Source of the DNA: Cryobacterium sp. N22 | Lineage (GTDB): Bacteria > Actinomycetota > Actinomycetes > Actinomycetales > Microbacteriaceae | Direction: 5' to 3' | Assembly: GCF_002929555.1 (NCBI RefSeq) | Contig: NZ_PJJP01000014.1 | Coordinates: 1-38,347 of the forward strand | Length of the DNA: 38,347 nt | Part shown: piece after piece, positions 16,541 to 25,143 of the stretch | Layout of the letters: each line of letters opens with the position of its first letter | Position numbering within the stretch: position 1 is the stretch's first letter | Program-made: the position numbers and the translations under genes | Notes under the pieces: model-generated | What the model saw: the letters and a program-made list of their open reading frames with translations, nothing else | Databases searched by the model: none | Told to the model about the DNA's origin: nothing

Positions 16541-17730
16541 CCGCCATCCTCGTCATCAACTCAGGTTCGTCGTCGTTCAAGTACCAGCTGATCGACATCG
16601 ACACCGAAACCGAACTGGCCGGCGGACTCGTCGAGCGCATCGGTGACGGCGTCGGCCACGCCCGCCACACCAACTCGGCCGCCGGCACGGGCAAGCAGGA
16701 GCAGAACCTGCCGATCCCCGACCACACCGCTGGCTTCGAGGTGATGATCGCGGCATTCGCCGAGCACGGTCCGCAGCTCGCCGATGCCAACCTCATCGCC
16801 GTGGGCCACCGCGTCGTGCAGGGTGGAGCCGTCTTCACCGGCCCCACCGTGATCGACGACGCCGTGCAGCAGCAGATCAGCGACCTCGCCGACCTCGCCC
16901 CGCTGCACAACCCGGCCCACGTGCAGGCCATCGTCGCCGCCCGCGTGAACTTCCCCGACGTGCCGCACGTGGCCGTCTTCGACACGTCGTTCCACCTCAC
17001 CATGCCGCCGGCTGCGTACACCTACGCGATCGACCCGGCCCTCGCCGCGGAGCACAGCATCCGTCGCTACGGCTTCCACGGCACCTCGCACAAGTTCGTC
17101 TCAGAGGCCGCAGCCGAGTTCCTCGGCCGCCCGCTGACCGAGCTGAAGACCATCGTGCTGCACCTCGGCAACGGTGCGTCGGCCACCGCCGTCGATGGCG
17201 GCAAGTCGATCGACACCTCGATGGGCCTCACCCCGCTGCAGGGCCTCGTCATGGGCACCCGCTCCGGCGACATCGACCCCGCGGTGCTGTTCCACCTGCA
17301 CCGCAAGGCCGGCCTGTCGATCGATGACCTCGACACCCTGCTGAACAAGAAGAGCGGAATGCTCGCCCTCACCGGCAACGGTGACATGCGCGACGTCGAA
17401 GACGCCGCCGTGGCCGGCGACGCCGTGGCCCAGGCCGCGCTCGACGTGTACTACCACCGCATCAAGGGCTACGTGGGCAACTACATGGCCCAGCTCGGCG
17501 GCCTCGACGTCATCGTCTTCACCGCCGGTGTCGGCGAGAACTCCGGCATCATCCGCGAGGGCGCCCTGCGCGGCCTCGAGGGTCTCGGCATCGAGATCGA
17601 CCCGGCGAAGAACGACCCGTTCTCGCGCGTCGCCCGTGTCGTGTCGACGGATGCCTCCCGCGTCACCGTGCTCGTCATCCCCACCAACGAGGAGCTCGAG
17701 ATCGCCCGCGAAACCCGCGCGGTCATCTAA
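16537..17730 (+). CDS. ackA: Acetate kinase
   Basis: This 397-aa kinase transfers the phosphate of acetyl-phosphate to ADP, giving acetate and ATP. ASKHA-fold motifs are present: VINSGSSSFKYQ near the N-terminus, the acetokinase signature around FDTSFHLTMP, RRYGFHGTSHKFV (about 171-183), and the adenine-binding region VFTAGVGENS. The ATG overlaps the pta stop (ATGA). It is the last gene of the xfp-pta-ackA operon and is followed 28 bp later by a strong terminator. Confidence 0.97.
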   Translation: MTAILVINSGSSSFKYQLIDIDTETELAGGLVERIGDGVGHARHTNSAAGTGKQEQNLPIPDHTAGFEVMIAAFAEHGPQLADANLIAVGHRVVQGGAVFTGPTVIDDAVQQQISDLADLAPLHNPAHVQAIVAARVNFPDVPHVAVFDTSFHLTMPPAAYTYAIDPALAAEHSIRRYGFHGTSHKFVSEAAAEFLGRPLTELKTIVLHLGNGASATAVDGGKSIDTSMGLTPLQGLVMGTRSGDIDPAVLFHLHRKAGLSIDDLDTLLNKKSGMLALTGNGDMRDVEDAAVAGDAVAQAALDVYYHRIKGYVGNYMAQLGGLDVIVFTAGVGENSGIIREGALRGLEGLGIEIDPAKNDPFSRVARVVSTDASRVTVLVIPTNEELEIARETRAVI

Positions 17731-17757
17731 CACTCGGCATTCAGCCCTCGAATTACG

Positions 17758-17797
17758 AAAATCCCGCCTTCGTTTCCAGAACGAAGGCGGGATTTCT
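17758..17797 (+). terminator. Strong intrinsic terminator of xfp-pta-ackA
   Basis: A perfect 15-bp stem, AATCCCGCCTTCGTT (17760-17774) with AACGAAGGCGGGATT (17780-17794), surrounds a 5-nt TCCAG loop. A short TT tract follows and an A tract precedes it, so it can work in both directions. Confidence 0.9.
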
Positions 17798-17845
17798 CAC
17801 ATCTCACCCTTGTTTCCCCCTGCCTGCGAGTTCCGCCCCTCCGCC

Positions 17846-17971
17846 GGTCGAGCTTGTCGAGACCTCGTGAGGTGCCTGCGGGTAGCGCCCCGCCGTTGGT
17901 CGAGCTCGTCGAGACCGCGCGACGTGTCCCCGGTCCGCGGACAAGGCCACCGGGTCTCGACAAGCTCGACC
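17846..17971. repeat. GGTCGAGCTTGTCGAGACC repeat cluster, locus 2
   Basis: Two direct cores lie at 17846-17864 (exact) and 17898-17916 (GGTCGAGCTCGTCGAGACC), and an inverted core GGTCTCGACAAGCTCGACC at 17953-17971. The direct units are spaced by 52 bp and share the tail GTGAGGTGCCTGCGGGTAGCG seen at locus 1. The cluster fills the gap between the ackA terminator and yccF (17731-18038); no gene was found there. Confidence 0.88.
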
Positions 17972-18038
17972 AGCGGGATGGTCACCCCCTGCAAACGACG
18001 CCGGGATGCCTGGGTGTCGGTGCGGGTAGAATTCCCGC

Positions 18039-18455
18039 GTGCGCACACTCCTGAACCTGATCTGGCTCGTCCTCTCCGGCTTCTGGCTGTTCCTGGGCTA
18101 CGCCGCCGCCGGCATCGTGCTCTGCATCCTGATCATCACGATCCCCTGGGGAATCGCGTCGTTCCGCATCGCCGGCTACGCGCTCTGGCCATTCGGCCGC
18201 ACCGTTGTCGCCAAGCCCTCGAGTGGGGCCTTCTCGTTTTTGGGCAACGTGATCTGGGTGATCCTGGCCGGCTGGTGGCTCGCCCTCGCCCACATCGTGT
18301 CGGGCATCGCGCTGTGCATCACCATCATCGGCATCCCGCTGGGCATCGCCGACTTCAAGATGGTGCCGATCTCGCTCGCGCCGCTCGGCAAGGAGATCGT
18401 GCCCACCGGCGCCGGCGCGTTCGACCACGCCGTCGCCCAGCGCACCGCGCCCTAA
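18039..18455 (+). CDS. yccF: YccF-domain inner-membrane protein
   Basis: This 138-aa protein carries two YccF (DUF307) repeats. Each is a helical pair ending in a short turn: TIPWGIASFRIAGYALWPFGR (about 36-56) and GIPLGIADFKMVPISLAPLG (about 104-123). E. coli YccF is an inner-membrane protein of unknown role. The GTG start at 18039 lies six bases after TAGAAT (18027-18032), so the transcript is probably leaderless. It stands alone after repeat locus 2. Confidence 0.92.
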   Translation: MRTLLNLIWLVLSGFWLFLGYAAAGIVLCILIITIPWGIASFRIAGYALWPFGRTVVAKPSSGAFSFLGNVIWVILAGWWLALAHIVSGIALCITIIGIPLGIADFKMVPISLAPLGKEIVPTGAGAFDHAVAQRTAP

Positions 18456-18588
18456 CCGCGCCTCGCCGGTGCACCCGCGCCGATTTTCGTTCCTGCTCCG
18501 GATTTCGCGTGACATTTCACGCCGCGCAAGCGTCCTACTTATGGCGGCGCCCGCCAAACACGACGGGGCGCCGAGAGCCAAGGGGGAT

Positions 18589-18918
18589 ATGGACGTGGGA
18601 AAGCTCATCTCCGGCGCGACCGAGGTCGATTTCGACGACCGCGCGCTGGTGCACTTGCAAAGCGTCATCGGGTCGAAGCTCCGCCGCGGCGAGAGCTTCG
18701 CCCTCACCTGGGACGACCCCATGGCGGCCGGCGACGCCAGGTCCAGTCTCTGGCTGCATCCCAGTATCCCGCTGTATTTCAAGTTCAGCGGGAACGCGAC
18801 CGGCGGACTCAATCCGGCCTGGATCGACCTACTCGCCACGTCGGCTGACAGTGGAGACGGGTTGCTGCTCAGCGGAGAGCCACTGGGTCAGGATGCCGGT
18901 CAGAGTCACACCGACTGA
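18589..18918 (+). CDS. DUF7882-like small actinobacterial protein
   Basis: This 109-aa protein matches a family common in Microbacteriaceae, now called DUF7882 and sometimes mislabelled as ATP-dependent DNA ligase. Recognisable are FDDRALVHLQSVIGSKLRRG (about 16-35), SFALTWDD, WLHPSIPLYFKFSG and the closing LLLSGEP. The ATG at 18589 is chosen over an upstream start at 18469 because AGGGGGAT lies directly before it and the family begins MGKLIxG-like. The role is unknown; no ligase motif is present. Confidence 0.82.
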   Translation: MDVGKLISGATEVDFDDRALVHLQSVIGSKLRRGESFALTWDDPMAAGDARSSLWLHPSIPLYFKFSGNATGGLNPAWIDLLATSADSGDGLLLSGEPLGQDAGQSHTD

Positions 18919-19056
18919 GGTTTCTTCACGCTCGGGCGTGACAGGTGCGGGGTTCGGACCGTCTAGGTAGTGACCCAGCATTTCGGGCGGCGGCCCGACA
19001 GGGACCGCCCGACACACCCGGTTCAGCCCCGGAACCGTCCTTCAAAGGAGAACACC

Positions 19057-19764
19057 ATGACGTCAGCACCCAACGACCCGCGCCCAACCGACCCGCGCCT
19101 CACCGACCCGCACCCCACCGACCCGCGCCCCACCGCGCCCGGTCCACTGGCGTCCGGTCCCACCGAACCCGCCGCCCACCCGACGACATCGGGCAACACA
19201 ATCCGCCAGGATGTCGTCGCCAAGCAGAAGAAGCAGTTCGGCGGTATGAAGTTCGGTACGGCCTTCTTCGGCTGGCTCACCGCCACCGGCGCGGCCGTGC
19301 TCCTCACCGCGCTGGTGGCCGGCGCCGGTGCGGCCGTCGGCCTCGGCAACCAGGCCGACCCCGCCCAGACCGCGGATGCCGCCGCCGAGAACGCGTCGAC
19401 CGTCGGCCTGATCGGCGCGATCGCCCTGGCCGTCGTCGTCTTCGTGTCCTACTTCTGCGGGGGCTATGTCGCGGGCCGCATGGCGCGCTTCAGCGGCGCG
19501 AAGCAGGGTATCGCCGTGTGGCTGTGGGCACTCATCGTGGCCGTGGTGCTGGCCATTGTGGCCGCCATCGCGGGAAGCCAGTTCAACGTCCTCGCCAACC
19601 TCAACAGCTTCCCTCGCATCCCGATCCAGGAGGGCGACCTGGCCCTGGGCAGCATCCTCACGGCCGTCGGCATCGCCATCGTGAGCCTCGGCGGCGCTAT
19701 CCTCGGCGGCCTCGCCGGCATGCGGTTCCACCGCAGGGTCGACAAGGCCGGCCTCGGCAAGTGA
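19057..19764 (+). CDS. Four-TM membrane protein with Pro/Asp repeat N-terminus
   Basis: This 235-aa protein begins with a low-complexity tail of about 45 aa made of repeated TDPRP/TDPHP units (DNA repeats of ACCGACCCGCGCC type at about 19079-19140). A short basic stretch VVAKQKKQFGG follows, then four helices at about 72-95, 117-139, 152-173 and 199-221. AAAGGAG (19044-19050) before ATG 19057 fixes the start. Gly/Ala-rich helices resemble small actinobacterial TIGR04086-like membrane proteins, but I cannot assign a family firmly. A strong terminator follows. Confidence 0.8.
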   Translation: MTSAPNDPRPTDPRLTDPHPTDPRPTAPGPLASGPTEPAAHPTTSGNTIRQDVVAKQKKQFGGMKFGTAFFGWLTATGAAVLLTALVAGAGAAVGLGNQADPAQTADAAAENASTVGLIGAIALAVVVFVSYFCGGYVAGRMARFSGAKQGIAVWLWALIVAVVLAIVAAIAGSQFNVLANLNSFPRIPIQEGDLALGSILTAVGIAIVSLGGAILGGLAGMRFHRRVDKAGLGK

Positions 19765-19808
19765 CCGGCGCCCGCTCGCACTGAGCTGACTCGCCGACCC
19801 CGGCGAGA

Positions 19809-19846
19809 CCGAAGGGCCCCGGTGACGCAGTCCCGGGGCCCTTCGG
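19809..19846 (+). terminator. Intrinsic hairpin terminator
   Basis: A perfect 14-bp stem, CCGAAGGGCCCCGG (19809-19822) with CCGGGGCCCTTCGG (19833-19846), surrounds a 10-nt loop 45 bp after the four-TM gene. There is no clear T-run, as is common in high-GC actinobacteria. Confidence 0.8.
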
Positions 19847-19944
19847 CCTGCCTCCGCACAAGCCTGCCATCACCCCGCGCGGACTACCGGCTCCCCGGTT
19901 AGGGTCGCACTGACCCGCGCCCCCACCTCGACAAGGAGCGACTC

Positions 19945-20826
19945 ATGGCGACCGCGAACGAAGACCCCACCACCAAGTATTTCTCCGACGGCTTCCCCAA
20001 GCAGGAGCAGGACCAACCCGGGCTCACCGGGGCCACCGACCCTCGACCCGACCACGGCGAAAACACCTACCGGGGCAGCGGCAAGCTCACCGGCAAACGC
20101 GCCCTCATCACCGGCGGCGACTCCGGCATCGGCCGGGCCGTCGCCATCGCCTACGCCAGGGAGGGCGCCGACATCGCCATTTCCTACCTGCCGGAAGAGC
20201 AGCAGGATGCCGAGGAGACCGCCGAGTTGATCCGCGCCGCCGGCCGCACTGCCCTGCTGCTGCCCGGCGACATCCGCGAGGAAGGCCACTGCATCTCGAT
20301 CGTGAACGAGACACTGACCACCCTGGGCGGACTGGACATCCTGGTGCTGAATGCCGCGTATCAGGAGAACCGCGACGGCCTGGAAAACCTGTCGACGAAG
20401 GAGTTCGACAGGGTCTTCAAGACCAATCTGTACGCCACGATGTGGATCGCGCGCGCTGCCATCCCGCACCTGGCTCCAGGCTCGTCGATCATTTCCACCT
20501 CGTCGATCCAGGCGTCGAGCCCGTCGCCGCAGCTCATCGACTACGCGATGACCAAGGCCGCCCTGGTGGCCTTCACCCAGGCGCTGGCACAACAGCTGGG
20601 GCCGGTCGGGGTGCGGGTCAACTCTGTTGCGCCCGGTCCGATCTGGACCCCGCTGATTCCGGCAACCTCCTGGCCGGACAAGCTGCCCAGCTTCGGGCAG
20701 GACACCCCGCTGGGCCGGGCCGGACAGCCGGCCGAACTGGCCGGCGCCTACGTGTTCCTGGCCTCGCCGGAGTCCTCGTACATCTCGGGCGCGGTTGTTC
20801 CCGTCACGGGTGGCCGCGGCTTCTAG
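19945..20826 (+). CDS. SDR-family oxidoreductase, YghA / general-stress type
   Basis: This 293-aa short-chain dehydrogenase has the long N-terminal extension of YghA/YhdF-like proteins (PKQEQDQPGLTGATDPRPDH, about 18-37). The NAD(P) motif is TGGDSGIG (56-63), the structural motif is NAAYQ (about 136-140), and the catalytic residues are a Ser at about 186 with Tyr200 and Lys204 (YAMTK). AAGGAG before ATG 19945 supports the start. Relatives are annotated as glucose-1-dehydrogenase-like or general-stress oxidoreductases; the substrate is unknown. The gene converges on the minus-strand stress operon, 18 bp from its last gene. Confidence 0.93.
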   Translation: MATANEDPTTKYFSDGFPKQEQDQPGLTGATDPRPDHGENTYRGSGKLTGKRALITGGDSGIGRAVAIAYAREGADIAISYLPEEQQDAEETAELIRAAGRTALLLPGDIREEGHCISIVNETLTTLGGLDILVLNAAYQENRDGLENLSTKEFDRVFKTNLYATMWIARAAIPHLAPGSSIISTSSIQASSPSPQLIDYAMTKAALVAFTQALAQQLGPVGVRVNSVAPGPIWTPLIPATSWPDKLPSFGQDTPLGRAGQPAELAGAYVFLASPESSYISGAVVPVTGGRGF

Positions 20827-20844
20827 TCGAAGAGCCGGCCGGGC

Positions 20845-22020
20845 TCAGGGCGTGAGTACCACCTTGATGCAGCCCTTCTCCTTCTTCTGGAACATCTCGT
20901 ACATCTCCGGTGCCCGCTCCAGCGGCACCCGGTGCGTCATCAGGTCTTCCACACCGAGCGGGTCGGCCGGGTCTTCCACCAGCGGCATCAGCGTGTCCAA
21001 CCAGCGGTGCACATTGCACTGGCCCATCCGCATGCTCACCTGCTTGTCGAACAGGGACCGCATCGGCACCGGATCGGCCACGCCGGCGTAGACGCCGCTG
21101 AGCGAGAGCGTGCCACCGCGGCGCACAGCGTCGACGGCGAGGTTCAGGGCGCCGAGGCGGTCGAGCCCGGCGGTGTCGAGCACCTTCTTCGCCACGGCGT
21201 CCGGCAGCAGCCCGACGGCGGCCTGGGCCAGGCCGGCGCCGGGCGAGCCGTGCGCTTCCAGGCCCACGGCGTCCACGATGGAGTCCGGGCCGCGGCCGTC
21301 GGTGGCGTCCCGCAACCGGTCGAGCACGTCGTCGGTGAGGTCGAGAACCTCCATGCCGTACCGCTCGGCCAGCAGCCGGCGCTCGGGCACCGGGTCAACG
21401 GCCACCACCCGGTGACCCAGGTACCGGCCGATCCGGCCGACGAACTGGCCCACCGGTCCGAGCCCGAGCACGCCGAGCACACCATCCTCCGGCAGGTCGG
21501 CGTAGGCCACGCCCTGCCACGCGGTGGGCAGGATGTCGGTGAGGTACAGGTAACGTTCGTCGGGCAGGTCGTGACCGACCTTGCGCGCGTTGAAGTCGGC
21601 CAGGGGCACGCGCAAGCGTTCCGCCTGGCCGCCCGGCACCGAGCCGTACAACTCGGTGTAGCCGTACAGCGCGGCCCCGGTGCCGTGGGCGTGGTTCTGG
21701 GTGGTTTCGCACTGGGTGGTCAGGCCGCGTCGGCACATGAAGCAGTCGCCGCAGGCGATCACGAAGGGAATGATCACCCTGTCGCCGGGCTTGAGACCGC
21801 GCACGGCGGCGCCCACGTCCTCGACAACCCCCATCGATTCGTGCCCGAGGACGTCGCCGGCCGCCAGGAACGGGCCCAGGACCTCATAGAGGTGCAGGTC
21901 CGACCCGCAGATGGCCGTCGAGGTGATCCGGATGACGGCATCCGTGGGCTGCTCAATGACAGGGTCGGGCACCTCCTCGACCGTGACGTTCCGCTTGCCC
22001 TGCCAGGTGAGGGCTCTCAT
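20845..22020 (-). CDS. Zn-dependent alcohol dehydrogenase, formaldehyde-dehydrogenase-like
   Basis: This 391-aa medium-chain dehydrogenase belongs to the glutathione-independent formaldehyde-dehydrogenase-like group. Catalytic zinc ligands are Cys38 (ICGSDLH), His60 and Glu61 (GHE); structural zinc is held by Cys90, Cys93, Cys96 and Cys104. The Rossmann motif is GLGPVGQFVG. A long insertion (GPDSIVDAVGLEAHG) matches this branch. The ATG overlaps the stop of the Mn-catalase gene (ATGA), so the two are made together. The coupling suggests aldehyde removal alongside peroxide removal, but the substrate is inferred. Confidence 0.92.
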   Translation of the reverse strand: MRALTWQGKRNVTVEEVPDPVIEQPTDAVIRITSTAICGSDLHLYEVLGPFLAAGDVLGHESMGVVEDVGAAVRGLKPGDRVIIPFVIACGDCFMCRRGLTTQCETTQNHAHGTGAALYGYTELYGSVPGGQAERLRVPLADFNARKVGHDLPDERYLYLTDILPTAWQGVAYADLPEDGVLGVLGLGPVGQFVGRIGRYLGHRVVAVDPVPERRLLAERYGMEVLDLTDDVLDRLRDATDGRGPDSIVDAVGLEAHGSPGAGLAQAAVGLLPDAVAKKVLDTAGLDRLGALNLAVDAVRRGGTLSLSGVYAGVADPVPMRSLFDKQVSMRMGQCNVHRWLDTLMPLVEDPADPLGVEDLMTHRVPLERAPEMYEMFQKKEKGCIKVVLTP

Positions 22021-22985
22021 TTTGTCTTCGGCGAGGCCTTCAACGGGCCATACGACACGTCCACCTCGGCCATCTCCATATCCGCGGTGGCCTGGATCAG
22101 TTCCATCAGCGCCGGATCCAATCCGGGAGCGAACTCCTCCATCCGTTCGGCGGCGATCACCGACGGCACACCCTCAGGCGCCTGCTCGTCGGCGACCAGG
22201 TCCGTACCGTCCTTGGAGGGGGACATCCCCTGGAAGATCTTGCCCGCCTCCGACTGGTCGGCGAGGTCAAAGGTGTACTGCTTGCTGTGCAGGCCCAGGT
22301 CGAGCAGCTTCTTCACCTCGGGGAACTTCTCGGCGTTGGTCTTCGGAATCGGCAGCAGGGTGTTCCAGTGCACACCCAGAGTCTCCAGCGCCTTGGCGTA
22401 CGCGTTCTCGTGGGCCTGGTCCCGCACGATGAGGTACGCGATGGTGGAGCGCGCGGTCTTGTTCGCGGTCATCTCGTAGATCCGGCACTTCTGCAGCCGG
22501 CCGGTGGACTCCAGCATCAGGTTGTACAGCAGGTCGAGCACCAGATTGCCGGAGTTGTACACGTAGCTGCCGCTCCACGGGTTGCCCACGGCGTCAACCG
22601 GCAGCGCACCCTGGGCGCCCACCAGGTAGTGATGGATGTTGCTGTGGTCGAGGGCGATCTCCAGCGGGATCGCCCCGCCTGCGCCGGCCTTGTCCAGCGG
22701 GTCGGTGACCTTGCCCTGGTAGCGGGGCGAGCCGTCCACCAGCCGGGAGATGGTGGTACCGATCAGTTCGACGTGGCTGATCTCCTCGGTGCCGATGCCC
22801 TGAATCAGGTCGCGGTACGGCTTGGCCGCAGGCCCGCGGAAGTTCATCGACTGAAAGAGGTACTGCATCATGGTGCGCATCTCGCCGAACTGCCCGCCGA
22901 GGCCCTCCTGCAGCGCGTTGGCGGCTGCCGGATCCGGCTCGTCCTGGGCGATGTCGTGGATGAGTCGTTGCACGTGGAAATACAT
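22017..22985 (-). CDS. Manganese catalase
   Basis: This 322-aa non-haem dimanganese catalase converts H2O2 to water and O2. Metal ligands are visible on the four-helix bundle: Glu35 (GQFGEMRTMMQY), Glu68 and His71 (EEISHVE), Glu159 (LMLESTGRLQ) and His192 (DQAHENAY). The length is normal. The ATG at 22985 has GGAAAGGA upstream. It lies between yihY and the zinc dehydrogenase in a minus-strand operon and overlaps the latter by 4 nt. Manganese catalases are typical of spore- or desiccation-stress gene sets; the stress role here is inferred from context. Confidence 0.96.
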   Translation of the reverse strand: MYFHVQRLIHDIAQDEPDPAAANALQEGLGGQFGEMRTMMQYLFQSMNFRGPAAKPYRDLIQGIGTEEISHVELIGTTISRLVDGSPRYQGKVTDPLDKAGAGGAIPLEIALDHSNIHHYLVGAQGALPVDAVGNPWSGSYVYNSGNLVLDLLYNLMLESTGRLQKCRIYEMTANKTARSTIAYLIVRDQAHENAYAKALETLGVHWNTLLPIPKTNAEKFPEVKKLLDLGLHSKQYTFDLADQSEAGKIFQGMSPSKDGTDLVADEQAPEGVPSVIAAERMEEFAPGLDPALMELIQATADMEMAEVDVSYGPLKASPKTK

Positions 22986-23039
22986 GATTGTCCTTTCCGG
23001 GGAGGGGGTGGATCGACGGTCAGATTCGGCGGGCGGGCG

Positions 23040-24107
23040 TCAACTCTTGGTGTTGTGGCGTTCCGCGCTGTCCTCGCGCAGGCGCCGTCCCGCGGCGATG
23101 TCGGCACGTTCCTTGTCGGCGGCCTTGTCGCTCTTGCGGGTGTCCCGCGGCGGCAACTGGATGTCTTCCTCCGCCGCGATGCCGGCCTGCAGCTGGCGAC
23201 TGCGCTCGAGTTCGGCGTCGAACTCGGCACCGAACAGCAGAGCGAGGTTGGCGATCCAGAGCCAGAGCAGGAACACCACGATGCCGGCGAGCGAGCCGTA
23301 GGTGCGGTCGTAGTTGGAGAAGTTCGTGACGTAGAGCCCGAACAGGAACGACGCGATCACCAGCGCCACCAGTGCCAGCAGCGCGCCCAGACTGAGCCAA
23401 CGGAACTTCGGCTGCTTCGCGTTCGGAGTGGCGTAGTACAGGATCGCGATGATCAGCACCGCGGCCAGGGCCAGGATCGGCCACTTGAGGATGGACCACA
23501 CAATCTGCACGGTCTCGCCGAGGCCGAGAGCACTGCTCACGGCATCCGTGACGGGCCCCGACACGATCAGGACCACGACCATGATGAGGATCAGCAGGAT
23601 GCTGACGATGGTCACTACCAGCTGCATCGGGCGCAGCTTCCAAAACGGCCGACCCTCTTCGATTTCGTAGATCCGGTTCATGGCCCGGCTGAACGCGCCG
23701 ACGTAGCCGGATGCCGACCAGATGGCCAGCACGATGCCGAAGACCAGGGCGAACCCGGCGGCGGGCGACGAACTGAACTGTTCGAGAGGCTCGCGCAGCA
23801 CGTCGGCCGTGCCGCCGGGAGCGACCTCGTTGACGAGGTCGAGGATCGTGTCGGTGGACCGCTCACCCTGGCCGAACACACCCAGCAGCGAGATCAGCGC
23901 GATCAGCGCCGGGAACAGCGCCAGCACGGCGTAGTAGGTCAGCGACGCGGCGATGTCGGTGCACTGGTCGGCGCTGAACTCGCGCATGGTCTTGCGCAGG
24001 GCGTACTTCCAGGACGGCTTTTCCACCTCGCCCGGCGAATCCGGCTTGCGCGGATCGTCGGGCGAGGGAGCGGTGTTCTTCTTGTCACGGGCGTCGTTGC
24101 GGGCCAC
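23040..24107 (-). CDS. yihY: YihY/BrkB-family membrane protein
   Basis: This 355-aa protein has a charged N-terminal tail (1-35) and then the YihY family core: SADQCTDIAASLTYYAVLALFPA, where TYYAxLALFP is the signature. About six helices run to residue 300, with FGAEFDAELER at the end of the core. A charged C-terminal tail rich in Lys/Arg/Asp follows. The GTG start at 24107 is supported by AGGAG eight bases upstream. The family was once called RNase BN but is now considered a membrane protein of unknown function. It is the fourth gene of the stress operon. Confidence 0.92.
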   Translation of the reverse strand: MARNDARDKKNTAPSPDDPRKPDSPGEVEKPSWKYALRKTMREFSADQCTDIAASLTYYAVLALFPALIALISLLGVFGQGERSTDTILDLVNEVAPGGTADVLREPLEQFSSSPAAGFALVFGIVLAIWSASGYVGAFSRAMNRIYEIEEGRPFWKLRPMQLVVTIVSILLILIMVVVLIVSGPVTDAVSSALGLGETVQIVWSILKWPILALAAVLIIAILYYATPNAKQPKFRWLSLGALLALVALVIASFLFGLYVTNFSNYDRTYGSLAGIVVFLLWLWIANLALLFGAEFDAELERSRQLQAGIAAEEDIQLPPRDTRKSDKAADKERADIAAGRRLREDSAERHNTKS

Positions 24108-24154
24108 CGGGGTATCTCCTCGTTCGTTCTAGCGGATGGTGCCGGAGGCCGTCG

Positions 24155-24730
24155 TTAGCCGACGGTGCCCTGCCCGGCGTGCTTGGCCGTGTCCCGCACC
24201 TCGTCAGCGGATGACGTCGTTTCGGACTTCACGGTGCCGGCCGCATCCGTGGCCGTGCCTTTCACCGCGTCGGCGGCTTCGGCGAGTGGTTCCTTGAGGT
24301 TCTCGCCCACCTGCTTCGCCGCGTCGGCGACCTCGTGGACCAGCGGCTCGGCGGCCTCCTTCACGTTGGCCGCGATCTTCTTCTCGGCTGTGCTGGCGGG
24401 CAGCAGCGACGAGGCCAGCCAGCCGACGCCGAAGGCGATCAGGCCCACCGCGAGCGGGTTGCCTTTGGCCTGGGCGACGGCGGAATGCGCGAGCCCGGAG
24501 GCTTCGTCGGCCACCCCGCCCAGCGAATCGCCGGCGTCGGATGCCGAGCCCATCACCTTGTCTTTCATCGAGCTGAACGCGCCGCGAACCTTGGTGGACT
24601 GGCGCTGCATGATCTTGCCGGGGGTGACCTTGTCGGCCAGGGCGTCGACGTCGGCTCCTAGGCCGCGACGGGTTTGTTCGATCTGGGTCCGCAGAACCTC
24701 GGGATCGGAGCTGGTGTCGTAGGTGCTCAT
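24155..24730 (-). CDS. DUF3618 membrane-anchored helical protein
   Basis: This 191-aa protein carries a DUF3618 domain at about 8-56 (VLRTQIEQTRRGLGADVDALADKV in two halves) and one membrane helix at 91-111. Long Ala/Glu/Lys-rich amphipathic helices lie on both sides, resembling the LEA-like or YqjD-like proteins that coat membranes under stress. The ATG overlaps the stop of the holin-X gene (ATGA). It is the third gene of the six-gene operon. Confidence 0.9.
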   Translation of the reverse strand: MSTYDTSSDPEVLRTQIEQTRRGLGADVDALADKVTPGKIMQRQSTKVRGAFSSMKDKVMGSASDAGDSLGGVADEASGLAHSAVAQAKGNPLAVGLIAFGVGWLASSLLPASTAEKKIAANVKEAAEPLVHEVADAAKQVGENLKEPLAEAADAVKGTATDAAGTVKSETTSSADEVRDTAKHAGQGTVG

Positions 24731-25143
24731 CGGTTTTCCTCGTTTCGTTTCAGTGCGTCAGGAATCTGCTTCAGGGAGTCGACGGTCGCGGGCGCGCCCT
24801 TGATGGCCTTCATCTCGTTGCGGCCGAGCACGAAGAGCACGGCGGCCACGATGGCCCAGACCACGGCGACGATCACGGCCGCCCAGGCGATGTCGATGAC
24901 GTGTCCGAGCCCCCACCAGGCCGCGAGCGACAGGAAGAGCACGGTGAGATGGCCGGCATAACCGGCTCCGCCGAGCATCCCGGCGCCCTTGCCGGCCCGG
25001 GTAGCCGACTGCCGCACCTCGGCCTTGGCCAGCTCGACTTCCTGGCGCATGAGAACTGACACGTCGCGGGTCACCTCGCTGAGCAGGTCGCCCAGTGAAG
25101 TGTCTGCCGCCTTGCGTTCGGAGGGGGTGGGCAGGTCACTCAT
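24727..25143 (-). CDS. Actinobacterial holin-X / phage-holin-like membrane protein
   Basis: This 138-aa protein matches the holin-X/YqjE-like family. An amphipathic N-terminal helix, LLSEVTRDVSVLMRQEVELAKAEV in part, leads to two helices at about 60-80 and 86-107. Despite the family name there is no phage context; these proteins sit beside DUF3618 genes in actinobacteria, much as yqjE sits beside yqjD in E. coli. The ATG 25143 overlaps the end of the upstream gene by 8 nt, with GGGAG as RBS. Confidence 0.9.
   Translation of the reverse strand: MSDLPTPSERKAADTSLGDLLSEVTRDVSVLMRQEVELAKAEVRQSATRAGKGAGMLGGAGYAGHLTVLFLSLAAWWGLGHVIDIAWAAVIVAVVWAIVAAVLFVLGRNEMKAIKGAPATVDSLKQIPDALKRNEENR

Noticed and set aside
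18589..18918. ATP-dependent DNA ligase, as similar proteins are sometimes labelled
   Set aside because: The 109-aa protein lacks the ligase KxDG motif and is far too short.
22287..24158. 623-aa plus-strand open frame opposite Mn catalase and yihY
   Set aside because: It is a shadow of two well-recognised minus-strand genes, has the Gly/His/Arg-rich composition of antisense high-GC frames and matches no family.
24727..25143. Prophage signal from the holin-like gene
   Set aside because: The holin-X name is historical. The gene sits in a stress operon and no phage gene is present in the window.
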